DNA of 53,809 nt. Source: Clostridia bacterium (GTDB taxonomy: Bacteria > Bacillota > Clostridia > Acetivibrionales > DSM-2933). Where the stretch lies: contig JAOABQ010000115.1 in the NCBI GenBank assembly GCA_026418275.1, forward strand, positions 1-53,809. The letters run 5' to 3'. The notes beneath the pieces are model-generated. The model was not told the origin of the DNA and did no database searches. It was given only the letters and a program-made list of their open reading frames with translations. Shown here piece after piece: positions 10,121 to 19,465 of this stretch; positions within the stretch are counted from its first letter, which is position 1, and every line of letters begins with the position of its first letter. A program made the translations under genes and the position numbers.

Positions 10121-13100
10121 ATGGCAAAAGGGTTTAGCCGGAAAAACAGTAAGTTCAGGAAGGCCATGATTTATCTTTTATGCTTTATTTGCACTTTTTC
10201 TCAAGCTTTTGTGTTGATACCTTCTGTCCAAGCAGCAGGTGAAACCTTTACCATCAGTCCGGTTTCATCCAAAGCAAGTTCACTTCCAAAAAGATTCACC
10301 GTAATATCCAACCAGTCATCCTTTACTTCGGGGAACGCAACACCTTATGTACTTTCCGGTGGGTTTGTTGTTCCTTCTACCACACTTACCGTTTCATCCA
10401 TTACTTCAACCGAGACGGAGGTTTCATTTACGTTGGGCAAAGGAAGCGGAGTTGCCAATGCTGCCGATTTGAACGGCACATACAGTATCCGTATTGTCGA
10501 CCCCAAGGGTACTTATAATGTGGGTTCTTTTACCTTGGGTGATCCTTCCCTTTTGGGTGCCTCTCCTTCCAGCTTTGCCAGCGGTTATGCCCAACAACAA
10601 ACCATAACCCTGACAGCAGCGAATACTAACTTTGCAACAGGCCAAACATCGGTTGCAATCCTTAATGCATCGGATGTAGTGCAGAATTATGTAGGAAGTG
10701 TCACTTCGGTGGACAGTCCGACTCAATTGAAATTTACCTTAAAGACGGGCTTGCCTTCCGGTACCTATAAAATCAGAGCTACAACAGGGGATGAGGTTGT
10801 AACGGGCTCCGGCCTTTTAACTGTAAGAGGAACTCCTACCATTTCACTGTCGAAAACCTCTGTAAGTGTAGGATATTCAGCCACAACCATCACTGTAACA
10901 GGAACCAATACAGGATTTAGCAGCGAACAAACAACGGTTTCGGTTTTAGATGGAGACGGAAATTCAACAGGGAAAGCTGGAAGCCCTTCTGTGGCAAGCG
11001 CTACCTCATTAAATTTCCAGTTAAATACCGGTTTAACTGCCGGAACCTATACAGTGAAGGCAGTGACAGGTGATGAATCGGTTCAAACAACACTGACGGT
11101 TCTGCAGCCAAGCGGTGAGGTCCGATACCAGGGGAATACTTTTGCAGGGGCCTCCCAGGGATATACCTCTGCCTATGCATTGACCTTTAGCGGTACCAAT
11201 ACCAGCTTTTCTCAGGGTACGAGTCAATTGGCCCTCTACAACGGAGACCCGGACAGCGGGGGAACAAACATTACGTCTTCGTATGTAAGCGGAACATCCG
11301 TATCCAGTGCAACTTCCATTTCCTTTACCCTGGCAACAGGGTTAAATGCGGGAACATATTATGCAAGAGTAACCACAGGAAGCCAGGTAGTAACCGATTC
11401 CTTTGTAATCAATCCAATTTCCATTTTCAGTGTAACGTATAATTCCGATGTAGTGAGCGGTACAAATGTACCGCTTGGGTACAAGCAATTTCAGATAGAG
11501 ATCCGGGGCACCAATACCTTGTTCCAAAGCGGTACTACCGTTGAAATCGTGGGACAGGCAGACAAGACCACAACGCTCAGTGTGGTGAATGCCACGAATT
11601 TAAGCTTTTACCTAAAGGAAGGCTTAACTGCCGCAACCTATTCCATTAAGGTAGATATGGACGGAAGCGGCACAACCACCAATGACCAGCTCACTACCAA
11701 TTTTACAATCACAAGTCCCTCCATCACGGGGATTTCTCCCAATTCTATTGTAAATTCAGGCTCAACGCCTATTACAGTTACGGTTGTAGGCCAAAACACA
11801 CATTTTGCGAGCAGTGTGCCTTCCATTGATATTACAGGTTTTAGCGGTGAGACCATATCCAACATTAGTGCGTCCAGCAATACCCAGCTTACTTTCAGCT
11901 TGACGCCCAGTTCCATAAGCTCTACAGGGACTTACGGAATTTCAGTGACGACAAGCAACGGACTCATCAGTGAAACCGTTACACTGCCTAATTCTATTAC
12001 GGTAAATTCAAGCGGTATCACCATTTCACCGTCTACAATCTACACCGGTGATCTTGGCACTGCAACCATGACAATAACCGGTACCAATACTAATTTTAAC
12101 TCCAGCAATACAACGGTGGCTATAAGCGGTCATGAAGGAAATGTGACAGCAACCATTGTCTCAACTACTTCCATTACCTTTACGGCACCGACAGGACTTT
12201 CAGCAGGATCTCATACAGTTACAGTAACTCAGGGAGAGACACCTTATACAACCAACTTTTTGATATTTGAACGTTCTATCGCTCTATCCGTAAATACAAA
12301 AATATTTGATTATACGGCTTTTGACATGACGGTTACAGGAAGCGGCGTTACTTTTGACACAGGAACCAAAAAACCTGCGGTTGCAATCGTTAATTCCCAG
12401 GATGTTGCTACGCCTGTTACGTTATTAAATAGCGGAGTGGCTTCGGGTGCTGTAACCTTTGCCTTTCCTCTCGGGCTGGAGGCCGGAAACTATAGAGTAA
12501 GGCTTTCATGGAGCAGCGGTGATTACTTGGGACTAAACCTGGAGTCAGCCTTTGTGGTACAACATAGAATCAGCAGTTTGGTTTTCAAACATAACAGCGT
12601 GCAAACGGATACCGTGAATGTAGATTCCGACGCAGTTCCTTTTAGTCTTCAAGCATGGGCGGATGGAGAGGACTATACCAATACAGTTACCTGGAGCCTT
12701 GTCTCGGGAGTGGGTGTGGTTACGCTGGATACTTCGGAAAACAAGGGGCGTGTAACGGTTGTAGGAGCAGGAACAGCAGTAGTTAGAGCAAGCTACGACG
12801 GTCAAATTGCAAACTGTACAATTAATGTCACACAGGCGGAACCGGAGGCAACCCCTTCTCCCAGTGGAGGTGGGGATCCAGGCGGGAGCATAGGCGGAGG
12901 TGCTGGAGGCGTATCAACGCCGGTGCCAACACCTGTTGCAACACAAACACCTGCCCCGACACCTACTCCGCAGGAGGAAACGATGAAACCCCTTCCTACT
13001 TCTATACCGGTAAAAGAAACACTCATCGATAAAGAGTTAAAAACAGAAGTAAATAAGGAAAAAGGTGTTGCAACCACCAGTCTGGATAGTGAAACTATAT

Positions 13101-14236
13101 TAAATAAAATCGAAGCAATGGAAGTAAAAGATGGTGAAAACGCGAAGAAGGTAGTAACCATCGTATTGGCGGATAAGGGTGTAGATACGCAAGAGGTGGT
13201 AATCGGCAAGGATACGATCAATACACTAGTAAGTAAGAAGACGGATGTTGTTATAAATTCTTCGAAAGCTGCACTGACAATTCCTTCGGACGTATTCAAG
13301 GAACATAACGGCGGCACTTTAAAAGTAGATATCAAGACCATCAATAAAGATGAAAAGAGCCAGATCGTGAGCGAAATTCCTCAGAAGTCTATGGAGAACA
13401 TGGAGATTAAAGGAAATATCTTGGAATTTACCATAAAATCCATAGAAAATAAGGAAGAAAAGCTGGTAAGCAAATTCAATCAAAAGGTTCAAGTACAAAT
13501 TGCTGTAGATAGATCCGAAATGAAAGATGTCAATCCAAAAAGGCTGGGGGTCTATTATCTTGATGAGGATAAAATGGAATGGATTTATGTGGGCGGAAAA
13601 TATGATGTAAAAACCGGCACGGTGAAAACGAAAGTAGACCACTTCACCAAGTTTACCATCATTGAATACAGTAAAACTTTTAGCGATATAAAAGACGGAT
13701 ACTGGGGGAAGGAGTATATTGAAGTACTGGCGTCACGGCATGTCATCAAAGGGATGGATGAAAATAAATTTATTCCTGACGGTAGAGTAACAAGAGCCCA
13801 GTTTGCTACATTTATCGCAAAGTCCATAAATCTTCCGATGGAACTATATACTGCTAAATTTAAGGATGTACGGGAAAAGGATTGGTTTATGCCTTATGTA
13901 GAAGCAGCTTCAAAAGCAGGAATTGTTTCCGGAGTTGGAAACGGCAGTTTTAAACCCAATGACCTGATAACGAGAGAGCAGATGGCAAAAATGGTTATGG
14001 TTGCATACCAATATGTGACAGGGAATAAAGCATCGGATTTAGCTCAGGGTGTTAGGCTGGAATTCTCGGATATGAACAAAACATCAGGTTGGGCAGTGGA
14101 TTATATTCGAGCAGCCTATAGGCTCAATGTGATAAGCGGAATGAGCAAAACAATGTTTTCTCCCAAAGAAAATGCGCAGAGAGCCCAATCGGCAGCCATT
14201 ATTGTAAAATTACTTACTGCAATGGATGAAATATAA
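10121..14236 (+). CDS. SLH-anchored surface protein with TIG-like repeats (1,371 aa)
   Basis: Start ATG 10121 has GGGG (10109-10112) 8 bases upstream; GTG 10112 overlaps that site. A signal peptide ends near VQAAGE (residue about 40). About eight TIG/IPT-like repeats follow, each with a G-T-N-T-x-F or similar core, then a Big_2-like domain (V-T-W-S-L-V to A-S-Y-D-G) and a Gly/Pro/Thr linker at about 910-965. An acidic/lysine-rich region follows, of a kind often seen before SLH domains. Residues 1187-1371 hold three SLH domains (FSDIKDGYW, FKDVREKDW, FSDMNKTSGW). SLH domains bind pyruvylated secondary wall polymer, so this protein should be held on the cell wall. The N-terminal repeats may display or bind other surface components. 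It is flanked by terminators and so probably monocistronic. Confidence 0.92.
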   Translation: MAKGFSRKNSKFRKAMIYLLCFICTFSQAFVLIPSVQAAGETFTISPVSSKASSLPKRFTVISNQSSFTSGNATPYVLSGGFVVPSTTLTVSSITSTETEVSFTLGKGSGVANAADLNGTYSIRIVDPKGTYNVGSFTLGDPSLLGASPSSFASGYAQQQTITLTAANTNFATGQTSVAILNASDVVQNYVGSVTSVDSPTQLKFTLKTGLPSGTYKIRATTGDEVVTGSGLLTVRGTPTISLSKTSVSVGYSATTITVTGTNTGFSSEQTTVSVLDGDGNSTGKAGSPSVASATSLNFQLNTGLTAGTYTVKAVTGDESVQTTLTVLQPSGEVRYQGNTFAGASQGYTSAYALTFSGTNTSFSQGTSQLALYNGDPDSGGTNITSSYVSGTSVSSATSISFTLATGLNAGTYYARVTTGSQVVTDSFVINPISIFSVTYNSDVVSGTNVPLGYKQFQIEIRGTNTLFQSGTTVEIVGQADKTTTLSVVNATNLSFYLKEGLTAATYSIKVDMDGSGTTTNDQLTTNFTITSPSITGISPNSIVNSGSTPITVTVVGQNTHFASSVPSIDITGFSGETISNISASSNTQLTFSLTPSSISSTGTYGISVTTSNGLISETVTLPNSITVNSSGITISPSTIYTGDLGTATMTITGTNTNFNSSNTTVAISGHEGNVTATIVSTTSITFTAPTGLSAGSHTVTVTQGETPYTTNFLIFERSIALSVNTKIFDYTAFDMTVTGSGVTFDTGTKKPAVAIVNSQDVATPVTLLNSGVASGAVTFAFPLGLEAGNYRVRLSWSSGDYLGLNLESAFVVQHRISSLVFKHNSVQTDTVNVDSDAVPFSLQAWADGEDYTNTVTWSLVSGVGVVTLDTSENKGRVTVVGAGTAVVRASYDGQIANCTINVTQAEPEATPSPSGGGDPGGSIGGGAGGVSTPVPTPVATQTPAPTPTPQEETMKPLPTSIPVKETLIDKELKTEVNKEKGVATTSLDSETILNKIEAMEVKDGENAKKVVTIVLADKGVDTQEVVIGKDTINTLVSKKTDVVINSSKAALTIPSDVFKEHNGGTLKVDIKTINKDEKSQIVSEIPQKSMENMEIKGNILEFTIKSIENKEEKLVSKFNQKVQVQIAVDRSEMKDVNPKRLGVYYLDEDKMEWIYVGGKYDVKTGTVKTKVDHFTKFTIIEYSKTFSDIKDGYWGKEYIEVLASRHVIKGMDENKFIPDGRVTRAQFATFIAKSINLPMELYTAKFKDVREKDWFMPYVEAASKAGIVSGVGNGSFKPNDLITREQMAKMVMVAYQYVTGNKASDLAQGVRLEFSDMNKTSGWAVDYIRAAYRLNVISGMSKTMFSPKENAQRAQSAAIIVKLLTAMDEI

Positions 14237-14246
14237 AATAAATAAA

Positions 14247-14287
14247 CACATCAAAAAAGTCCCTGGCAAAGGGACTTTTTTGATGTG
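14247..14287 (+). terminator. Terminator after the SLH gene
   Basis: Perfect 17-bp stem CACATCAAAAAAGTCCC / GGGACTTTTTTGATGTG with a 7-base loop and an internal T run, starting 10 bases after the stop codon. Confidence 0.95.
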
Positions 14288-14491
14288 CAAATGCGTGCCG
14301 CCCGGAAGAAAGTTTAAATTTTTTGGTTTCATTAAAAGGTATTCTGTAAACGGGCTTAAATAAAAGCATTAATGCCCGTTGAAGCATAAAATATAATAGA
14401 GACTTACTGTTTCTTCAAGTTGACGGATCAAACCGGGAAGGTTAAAATAAATAGTAATTATTCAAAAAAGTTCAATAACGGAGGACAGAGG

Positions 14492-15328
14492 ATGTTTAAA
14501 ATAGTTAGAAAAATTGTTTTAAATCCGTCTGTAAAACTTTTGGAGGTTGAAGCACCTTTTATAGCAAAAAAAGCAGAACCGGGACAATTTATTATTCTTC
14601 GAGTTCATGAAGATGGAGAAAGAATACCTCTTACCATTGCGGATTTTGATAGAGAAAAAGGCACCATCACCATTATATTTCAGGAAGTAGGTAAAACAAC
14701 GAAACTTCTTGGGGGGCTGGAGCAAGGAGATGAAATCCTTGATTTTGTAGGTCCTTTAGGAGTAGCAACCCATCTTGAGGGCTACCGAAAAGCTGTTGTA
14801 ATTGGCGGCGGGTTGGGCACAGCAATTGCACATCCACAGGCTAAAAAGCTTCATGGACTTGGGACAGAAGTTCATACCATTGCAGGTTTTAGAAATAAGG
14901 ATTTGATTATACTGGAAAAAGAAATGAAGGAAGTAAGCAGTAAGTTATTTGTTACTACCGACGACGGTTCCAATGGCAACAAAGGATTTGTAACAGATAT
15001 TTTAAGGAAGCTGATCCATGAGGGAAATGCATATGACCTTGTCATAGCCATCGGTCCATTGGTGATGATGAAGGCGGTGAGCAGCCTTACAAGAGAAGCC
15101 GGGATCAAAACCATTGTAAGCATGAACCCTGTCATGGTGGATGGGACTGGTATGTGCGGAGGATGCCGAGTAACGGTAGGCGGAAAGATTAAGTTCGCTT
15201 GTGTTGATGGGCCGGATTTTGACGGCCACCAGGTGGATTTTGATGAGGCAATCCGTAGGCAGTCGATGTATAAAAGGGAAGAGCAGCAGTCGGAAAATGA
15301 GCACGTGTGCAAGTTAGGAGGGGGTTAA
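14492..15328 (+). CDS. nfnA: NfnA: NADH-dependent reduced ferredoxin:NADP+ oxidoreductase, small (FAD/2Fe-2S) subunit
   Basis: The start is ATG 14492, with GGAGG at 14480-14484; the frame is open upstream but has no other good ribosome site. The 278-aa product has the ferredoxin-NADP reductase layout: an FAD-binding beta-barrel (R-I-P-L-T-I-A), an NAD-binding fold (V-V-I-G-G-G-L-G-T-A), and a C-terminal 2Fe-2S motif (M-C-G-G-C ... F-A-C-V-D-G-P) typical of the dihydroorotate dehydrogenase electron-transfer/NfnA family. With NfnB it forms the soluble bifurcating transhydrogenase that couples ferredoxin and NADH oxidation to NADPH formation. The downstream nfnB begins one base after its stop codon, so the pair is co-translated. 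PyrK is the main alternative for such a sequence, but the NfnB partner makes NfnA far more likely. Confidence 0.9.
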   Translation: MFKIVRKIVLNPSVKLLEVEAPFIAKKAEPGQFIILRVHEDGERIPLTIADFDREKGTITIIFQEVGKTTKLLGGLEQGDEILDFVGPLGVATHLEGYRKAVVIGGGLGTAIAHPQAKKLHGLGTEVHTIAGFRNKDLIILEKEMKEVSSKLFVTTDDGSNGNKGFVTDILRKLIHEGNAYDLVIAIGPLVMMKAVSSLTREAGIKTIVSMNPVMVDGTGMCGGCRVTVGGKIKFACVDGPDFDGHQVDFDEAIRRQSMYKREEQQSENEHVCKLGGG

Positions 15329-15329
15329 C

Positions 15330-16724
15330 ATGCCTAACATGTCATTAAATAAGGTGAAAATGCCTGAGCAGGACCCGGAAGTAAGAAATAAGAACTTCCT
15401 TGAGGTTGCTTTAGGATATACGGAGGCTATGGCAATGGAAGAGGCAAAACGGTGCCTGCAGTGCCAAAATAAGCCTTGTATGAAAGGGTGTCCGGTAAAT
15501 GTACAGATTCCTGAATTTATTGCTTTGGTTGCTGAGGGAAAATTCGAGGAATCATACCATAAATTAAGAGAAACCAATAGTCTGCCTGCCATCTGTGGAA
15601 GGGTATGTCCGCAGGAATCCCAGTGTGAGAAGCTGTGTGTCCGGGGAAAGAAGGGAGAACCTGTCGGAATTGGAAGATTGGAGCGCTTTACTGCGGATTG
15701 GTTTATGGAGAAGGTGGATACCAAACCCCAAAGACCCTCGCCAAATGGTATAAGAGTTGCGGTTATCGGTGCAGGTCCTGCCGGGCTCAGCTGTGCAGGT
15801 GACTTGGCAAAGATGGGCTACACTGTAACCATTTTTGAGGCTTTTCATACCCCGGGAGGGGTTTTAGTGTATGGGATACCTGAATTTAGGCTTCCAAAGG
15901 CTTTGGTCGAAAAGGAGATCCGGTCGGTTAAGCAGCTTGGGGTTGAAATCCGGACAAACATGGTAATTGGTAAGGTTTTGTCCCTGGATGAATTAATGCA
16001 GGAAGGCTACAAAGCGATTTTTATAGGGACAGGAGCTGGACTGCCGAACTTCATGGGAATTCCCGGGGAAAATTTAAATGGAGTGTACTCAGCCAATGAA
16101 TTCCTAACAAGAATAAATCTTATGAAGGCTTATAAGTTTCCACAATGTGATACGCCCGTAAAGATTGGAAGAAGGGTCGCGGTGGTGGGAGGCGGCAATG
16201 TAGCTATGGATGCTGCCAGATGCGCAAAACGGCTTGGGGCAGAGCTGGTTTATATTATTTACAGGCGGGGAGAGTCCGAAATGCCCGCAAGGCTTGAAGA
16301 GATCCATCATGCAAAGGAAGAAGGAATCATATTTAAGCTGTTGACAAACCCGACACGGATTATGGGAACGGACGATGGATGGGTTAAAGGAATGGAATGT
16401 GTTACCATGGATTTGGGTGAACCGGACCGTACTGGGAGAAGAAGGCCCATGGTCAAGCAGGGATCCGAGCACATGGTTGATGTTGAAGCTGTCATTGTTG
16501 CCATCGGGCAAAGTCCCAATCCCCTAATCACATCGACGGCGAAAGATCTCGAAACAAAGAATTGGGGAGGGATTGTAGCAAGCGAAGAATCAGGGGCAAC
16601 CAGCAAGCGCGGGGTTTATGCCGGCGGTGACGTGGTGACAGGGGCAGCAACTGTGATTCTTGCCATGGGAGCGGGAAAAAAGGCTGCCAAAGCGATTGAT
16701 GACTACATCTGCAATAAAGGGTAA
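15330..16724 (+). CDS. nfnB: NfnB: NADPH-binding large subunit of the bifurcating transhydrogenase (GltD-like)
   Basis: The product has 464 aa. The start ATG 15330 follows GAGGGGG inside the end of nfnA. The N-terminus carries two cysteine clusters for 4Fe-4S centres (C-L-Q-C-x4-C-x3-C-P and C-G-R-V-C-P-x5-C-x3-C-V). An FAD dinucleotide fold follows (V-I-G-A-G-P-A-G-L-S), then an NADPH fold (V-V-G-G-G-N-V-A-M-D-A-A) and a terminal G-G-D-V-V-T-G-A flavin motif. The family includes glutamate synthase small subunits, and annotation pipelines often call it gltA or gltD. No glutamate synthase large subunit is present, and the NfnA partner sits directly upstream, which supports NfnB. NADPH from this enzyme may feed the nearby gdhA product. 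Confidence 0.9.
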   Translation: MPNMSLNKVKMPEQDPEVRNKNFLEVALGYTEAMAMEEAKRCLQCQNKPCMKGCPVNVQIPEFIALVAEGKFEESYHKLRETNSLPAICGRVCPQESQCEKLCVRGKKGEPVGIGRLERFTADWFMEKVDTKPQRPSPNGIRVAVIGAGPAGLSCAGDLAKMGYTVTIFEAFHTPGGVLVYGIPEFRLPKALVEKEIRSVKQLGVEIRTNMVIGKVLSLDELMQEGYKAIFIGTGAGLPNFMGIPGENLNGVYSANEFLTRINLMKAYKFPQCDTPVKIGRRVAVVGGGNVAMDAARCAKRLGAELVYIIYRRGESEMPARLEEIHHAKEEGIIFKLLTNPTRIMGTDDGWVKGMECVTMDLGEPDRTGRRRPMVKQGSEHMVDVEAVIVAIGQSPNPLITSTAKDLETKNWGGIVASEESGATSKRGVYAGGDVVTGAATVILAMGAGKKAAKAIDDYICNKG

Positions 16725-16737
16725 TGAAAATACCGGA

Positions 16738-16773
16738 GCCGGAAGAGTTTTTTAACCATCTTCCGGCTTTTTT
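16738..16773 (+). terminator. Terminator after nfnAB
   Basis: Stem GCCGGAAG / CTTCCGGC with a 14-base loop, followed by six T's. It starts 14 bases after the nfnB stop codon. Confidence 0.9.
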
Positions 16774-16815
16774 CATAGGATAAAAAGGGCAATTTTTGAA
16801 GCGGGGGGAAAATAG

Positions 16816-17847
16816 TTGGCCTTGGCAGACACTGTATTTTATGAAAATATCATGGAGGGAGAGGCAGCGTGGCTGGCAAAAATACAACTGCCCGGCGGTG
16901 CCATACCTATGTCGGATAAACATTTGGAAAGTGCCGGTTATCAATATAAAGTTGTTCCTTACTTTTCCAACCTTGCTGCGGAAGGATGGCTGGAAAGACC
17001 TACTTATGCAACTGGGGTAAGAAAATATATGGACTGGTATTTTGAGCATTTGAATTGGCCGGATTATAACGGAGTATACGGTACTATTTATGATTATTAC
17101 ATATCCTCAGACAAAACGACTGAAACTGCAACTAAGAAGTATGACTCTACCGATTCCTATGCGGCTACATTTCTTTCCTTATTGAGAAAATACTTTGAAA
17201 AAACGGAGGATTACGCATATTTATCCGGTCATAAACACGAAATTGATGCCATCGGGAATGTAATGATTCATACCATGGACAGAGACGGTCTTACCTGGGC
17301 AAAGCCCGATTACAAGGTTAAATACCTGATGGATAACTGTGAAGTCTATAGGGGACTCGATGATGCCCAGTGGATATTTAAAAATGTTTTTGGGGATTTA
17401 AAGGGAAGTGAGTATTACAGGTCGTATAAGACGAAGGTTTTAAAGGGGATCGAAAAGAGCTTATGGAATTCACCCTTCTATCACGATTGCAAATACATTT
17501 TTGGGTTTATGGGAAAAACGAATTTTAAGAAGTTTTATCCCGATGCAGTTTGCCAGTTATACCCAATATGGAACGGTATATTGGAGGCTAAAGAGTTGAG
17601 AGCAATCAACTTATATGAAACTTTTAACAAACATTATCCCGGATGGACGGCATTGGATACGGGAGATGTTTTTCCCTGGACATTTGCAGCCTACACCGCA
17701 TCCATGATGGGAGACAAGGGAAGGGTAGATTCCTTTCTTCAAACGGTGAAGAAAAAATACCTGGATAGCACCCACTCCTGGCCATGGTATTGCTTAGAGT
17801 CAGGCGTTACAATGCTCACTATAGCAAGGATGCAAGGTTTAAAATAA
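16816..17847 (+). CDS. Six-hairpin glycosidase-like protein, apparently lacking its signal peptide
   Basis: The 343-aa product is aromatic-rich, with repeated helical W/Y patterns (W-L-A-K-I-Q-L-P-x-G-A, D-S-T-D-S-Y-A-A-T-F, W-P-W-Y-C-L-E-S-G) that suggest an alpha/alpha toroid (six-hairpin glycosidase) fold; I cannot assign a GH family. The only plausible start is TTG 16816, 7 bases after GCGGGGGG, because an in-frame TAG lies directly before it (16813-16815). The first residues read M/L-A-L-A-D. This is a classic signal-peptidase cleavage end, so the hydrophobic part of a signal peptide seems to be missing. Only 42 bases separate this start from the nfnB terminator. The gene may be a 5'-deleted relic, or it may now make a cytoplasmic enzyme. 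Confidence 0.6.
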   Translation: MALADTVFYENIMEGEAAWLAKIQLPGGAIPMSDKHLESAGYQYKVVPYFSNLAAEGWLERPTYATGVRKYMDWYFEHLNWPDYNGVYGTIYDYYISSDKTTETATKKYDSTDSYAATFLSLLRKYFEKTEDYAYLSGHKHEIDAIGNVMIHTMDRDGLTWAKPDYKVKYLMDNCEVYRGLDDAQWIFKNVFGDLKGSEYYRSYKTKVLKGIEKSLWNSPFYHDCKYIFGFMGKTNFKKFYPDAVCQLYPIWNGILEAKELRAINLYETFNKHYPGWTALDTGDVFPWTFAAYTASMMGDKGRVDSFLQTVKKKYLDSTHSWPWYCLESGVTMLTIARMQGLK

Positions 17848-17883
17848 AAAATGAAAGAGTCGATGCTGACTCTTTCATTTTTA
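17846..17883. terminator. Bidirectional terminator between the glycosidase-like gene and serC
   Basis: Stem AAAAAATGAAAGAGTC / GACTCTTTCATTTTTA with a 6-base loop. T runs exist on both strands, so it can stop both convergent genes. Confidence 0.9.
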
Positions 17884-17913
17884 TAGGTAAAACGAAAACT
17901 ATAAAAACGGATC

Positions 17914-18996
17914 TTACTTGTTTTCCATTTCGAATTTCTTCATAAAGTCTACCAATGCTTGCACGCCTTCTACCGGCATTGCATTGTAGATACTTGCTCT
18001 CATGCCGCCCACCGAACGGTGCCCCTTTAAATTTACAAATCCCTTAGCACTTGCTTCCTTGATAAATTTTGCATTGAGTTCTTCAGTAGGAAGAATAAAA
18101 GGTATATTCATGAGGGAGCGGTCTTTAGGAACTACTGTACCTTTGAAAACGCTGGATTGATCAAGATAGTTATAGAGAATATTTGCCTTTTCAATATTGA
18201 TTTTTTCCATAGCGGCAACACCGCCAAGTTCTTTAATCCATTCAAGAACAAGTTTAGCAACATAGATGCTGTAGGTGGGTGGAGTATGGTAAAGTGAGTT
18301 TTCATCTGCATGAATTTTATATTTAAGTATGGTTGGAGTGCCTTCCATTGTTTCTCCGATGAGGTCTTCACGGATGATAACGATGGTAAGACCTGCGGGA
18401 CCCACATTCTTTTGTGCACCTGCATAAATGAGTCCGAATTTTGAAACATCATAAACCTGAGATAGGATATTGGACGACATATCTGCTACTAAAGGCACAT
18501 TTTTGGTATCCGGGAGGGTCGTAAGCCGTGTACCGTAAATGGTGTTGTTTGTGGTGACATGGAAATAATCTGCATCCGGGCTGAACTTACTGGGGTCCAG
18601 TTCGGGAATATAGTTAAATACCTTATCCTCGGAAGATGCTACTACATTCACAGTTCCAAAGCGTTTTGCTTCGGCTGCCGCTTTTTTTGCCCACATCCCT
18701 GTAACAAAATAATCTGCCTTTTTACTGCTTTTAAAAAGGTTTAAAGGTACCATTGAGAATTGCAAAGATGCTCCCCCTTGCAGAAGAAGAACTTTGTAAT
18801 TTTCCGGAATGCCCATTAATTCCTTGAAAAGAGCGATTGCCTGGTTGTGAATTTCTTCATACACCTTGGAGCGGTGGCTCATTTCCATTACCGACATGCC
18901 TGAACCGTTGCAGTTTAACATTTCCTTTTGTGCTCTTTCCAATACGGGTACAGGAAGCATTGATGGTCCTGCTGAAAAATTAAAAACCCTATCCAT
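17914..18996 (-). CDS. serC: Phosphoserine aminotransferase
   Basis: The 360-aa product is full length for the family (EC 2.6.1.52). It transaminates 3-phosphohydroxypyruvate with glutamate in serine synthesis, in the cytoplasm, using PLP. Visible signatures are the N-terminal F-N-F-S-A-G-P, the L-L-L-Q-G-G-A-S-L-Q-F phosphate/PLP region, and the Schiff-base lysine in Y-A-G-A-Q-K-N-V-G-P-A-G. The start ATG is preceded on the minus strand by AGGAGG. serA and serB are not adjacent. The gene faces gdhA divergently across a 469-base spacer. Confidence 0.96.
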   Translation of the reverse strand: MDRVFNFSAGPSMLPVPVLERAQKEMLNCNGSGMSVMEMSHRSKVYEEIHNQAIALFKELMGIPENYKVLLLQGGASLQFSMVPLNLFKSSKKADYFVTGMWAKKAAAEAKRFGTVNVVASSEDKVFNYIPELDPSKFSPDADYFHVTTNNTIYGTRLTTLPDTKNVPLVADMSSNILSQVYDVSKFGLIYAGAQKNVGPAGLTIVIIREDLIGETMEGTPTILKYKIHADENSLYHTPPTYSIYVAKLVLEWIKELGGVAAMEKINIEKANILYNYLDQSSVFKGTVVPKDRSLMNIPFILPTEELNAKFIKEASAKGFVNLKGHRSVGGMRASIYNAMPVEGVQALVDFMKKFEMENK

Positions 18997-19135
18997 AAGA
19001 ATCCTCCTAAGCTTTATATAAATTTTTTGTAGTTAGAAAAAATATGAAACCAGTTTGTATTAATAGTAGTATACAACATTTATAAAAAGGATAAAAGATG
19101 AAATTAAAATAAATGTTAAATTTTAAACAAAGATT

Positions 19136-19238
19136 TATAGATAACGAACTGTAAAAGTAAAATTTCGATTTCTGACACCTAAGTAAACCAGGTATTTCAT
19201 CTCTCGAATTTTACTATGTTTACACTTCGTTATCTATA
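19136..19238. repeat. 103-bp imperfect inverted repeat, MITE-like
   Basis: The left arm 19136-19168 starts TATAGATAACGAACTGTAAA. The right arm 19204-19238 is its near-complete reverse complement and ends TTCGTTATCTATA. A 35-base unpaired centre lies between them. The terminal 14 bases pair perfectly; the inner arms carry a two-base indel and a few mismatches. TA dinucleotides at both ends fit insertion by an IS630/mariner-type element, but no transposase is present. No second copy occurs in this window. Confidence 0.6.
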
Positions 19239-19265
19239 GTAAAAAAGAAAAAGAAATATCATTTT

Positions 19266-19295
19266 TTGACGGAGAAAACCTATGTATGATACAAT
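19266..19295 (+). promoter_or_regulatory. Sigma-A promoter for gdhA
   Basis: TTGACG (19266-19271), 18-base spacer, TACAAT (19290-19295), about 170 bases before the gdhA start. Confidence 0.6.
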
Positions 19296-19465
19296 TTAAA
19301 GGTAGGAATGATTCGGTTTCAATTCAAAAAATGATTCTAAGCCTGAGTTGTGGGTATTCTATATCCTGTGGCAAATGAACAAGTCAACGCAAATACAAAT
19401 GATTCATTTGAAAATCAGTACATCTCAAAGCGGATAAATAAAAATCCAGGTAAAGGAGGAAATCT

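Larger units (their letters stand above)
18997..19465. other. Divergent serC/gdhA intergenic region
   Basis: This 469-base AT-rich stretch holds a 103-bp inverted repeat (19136-19238) and a sigma-A promoter pointing to gdhA (19266-19295). I see no open frame with a ribosome site. Confidence 0.6.

Noticed and set aside
12802..13344. 180-codon minus-strand frame in the SLH gene
   Set aside because: It is antisense to the Pro/Thr linker and the region before the SLH domains, with no ribosome site.
15330..16724. Glutamate synthase small subunit (gltD) as the identity of nfnB
   Set aside because: There is no glutamate synthase large subunit nearby, and the NfnA partner is directly upstream.
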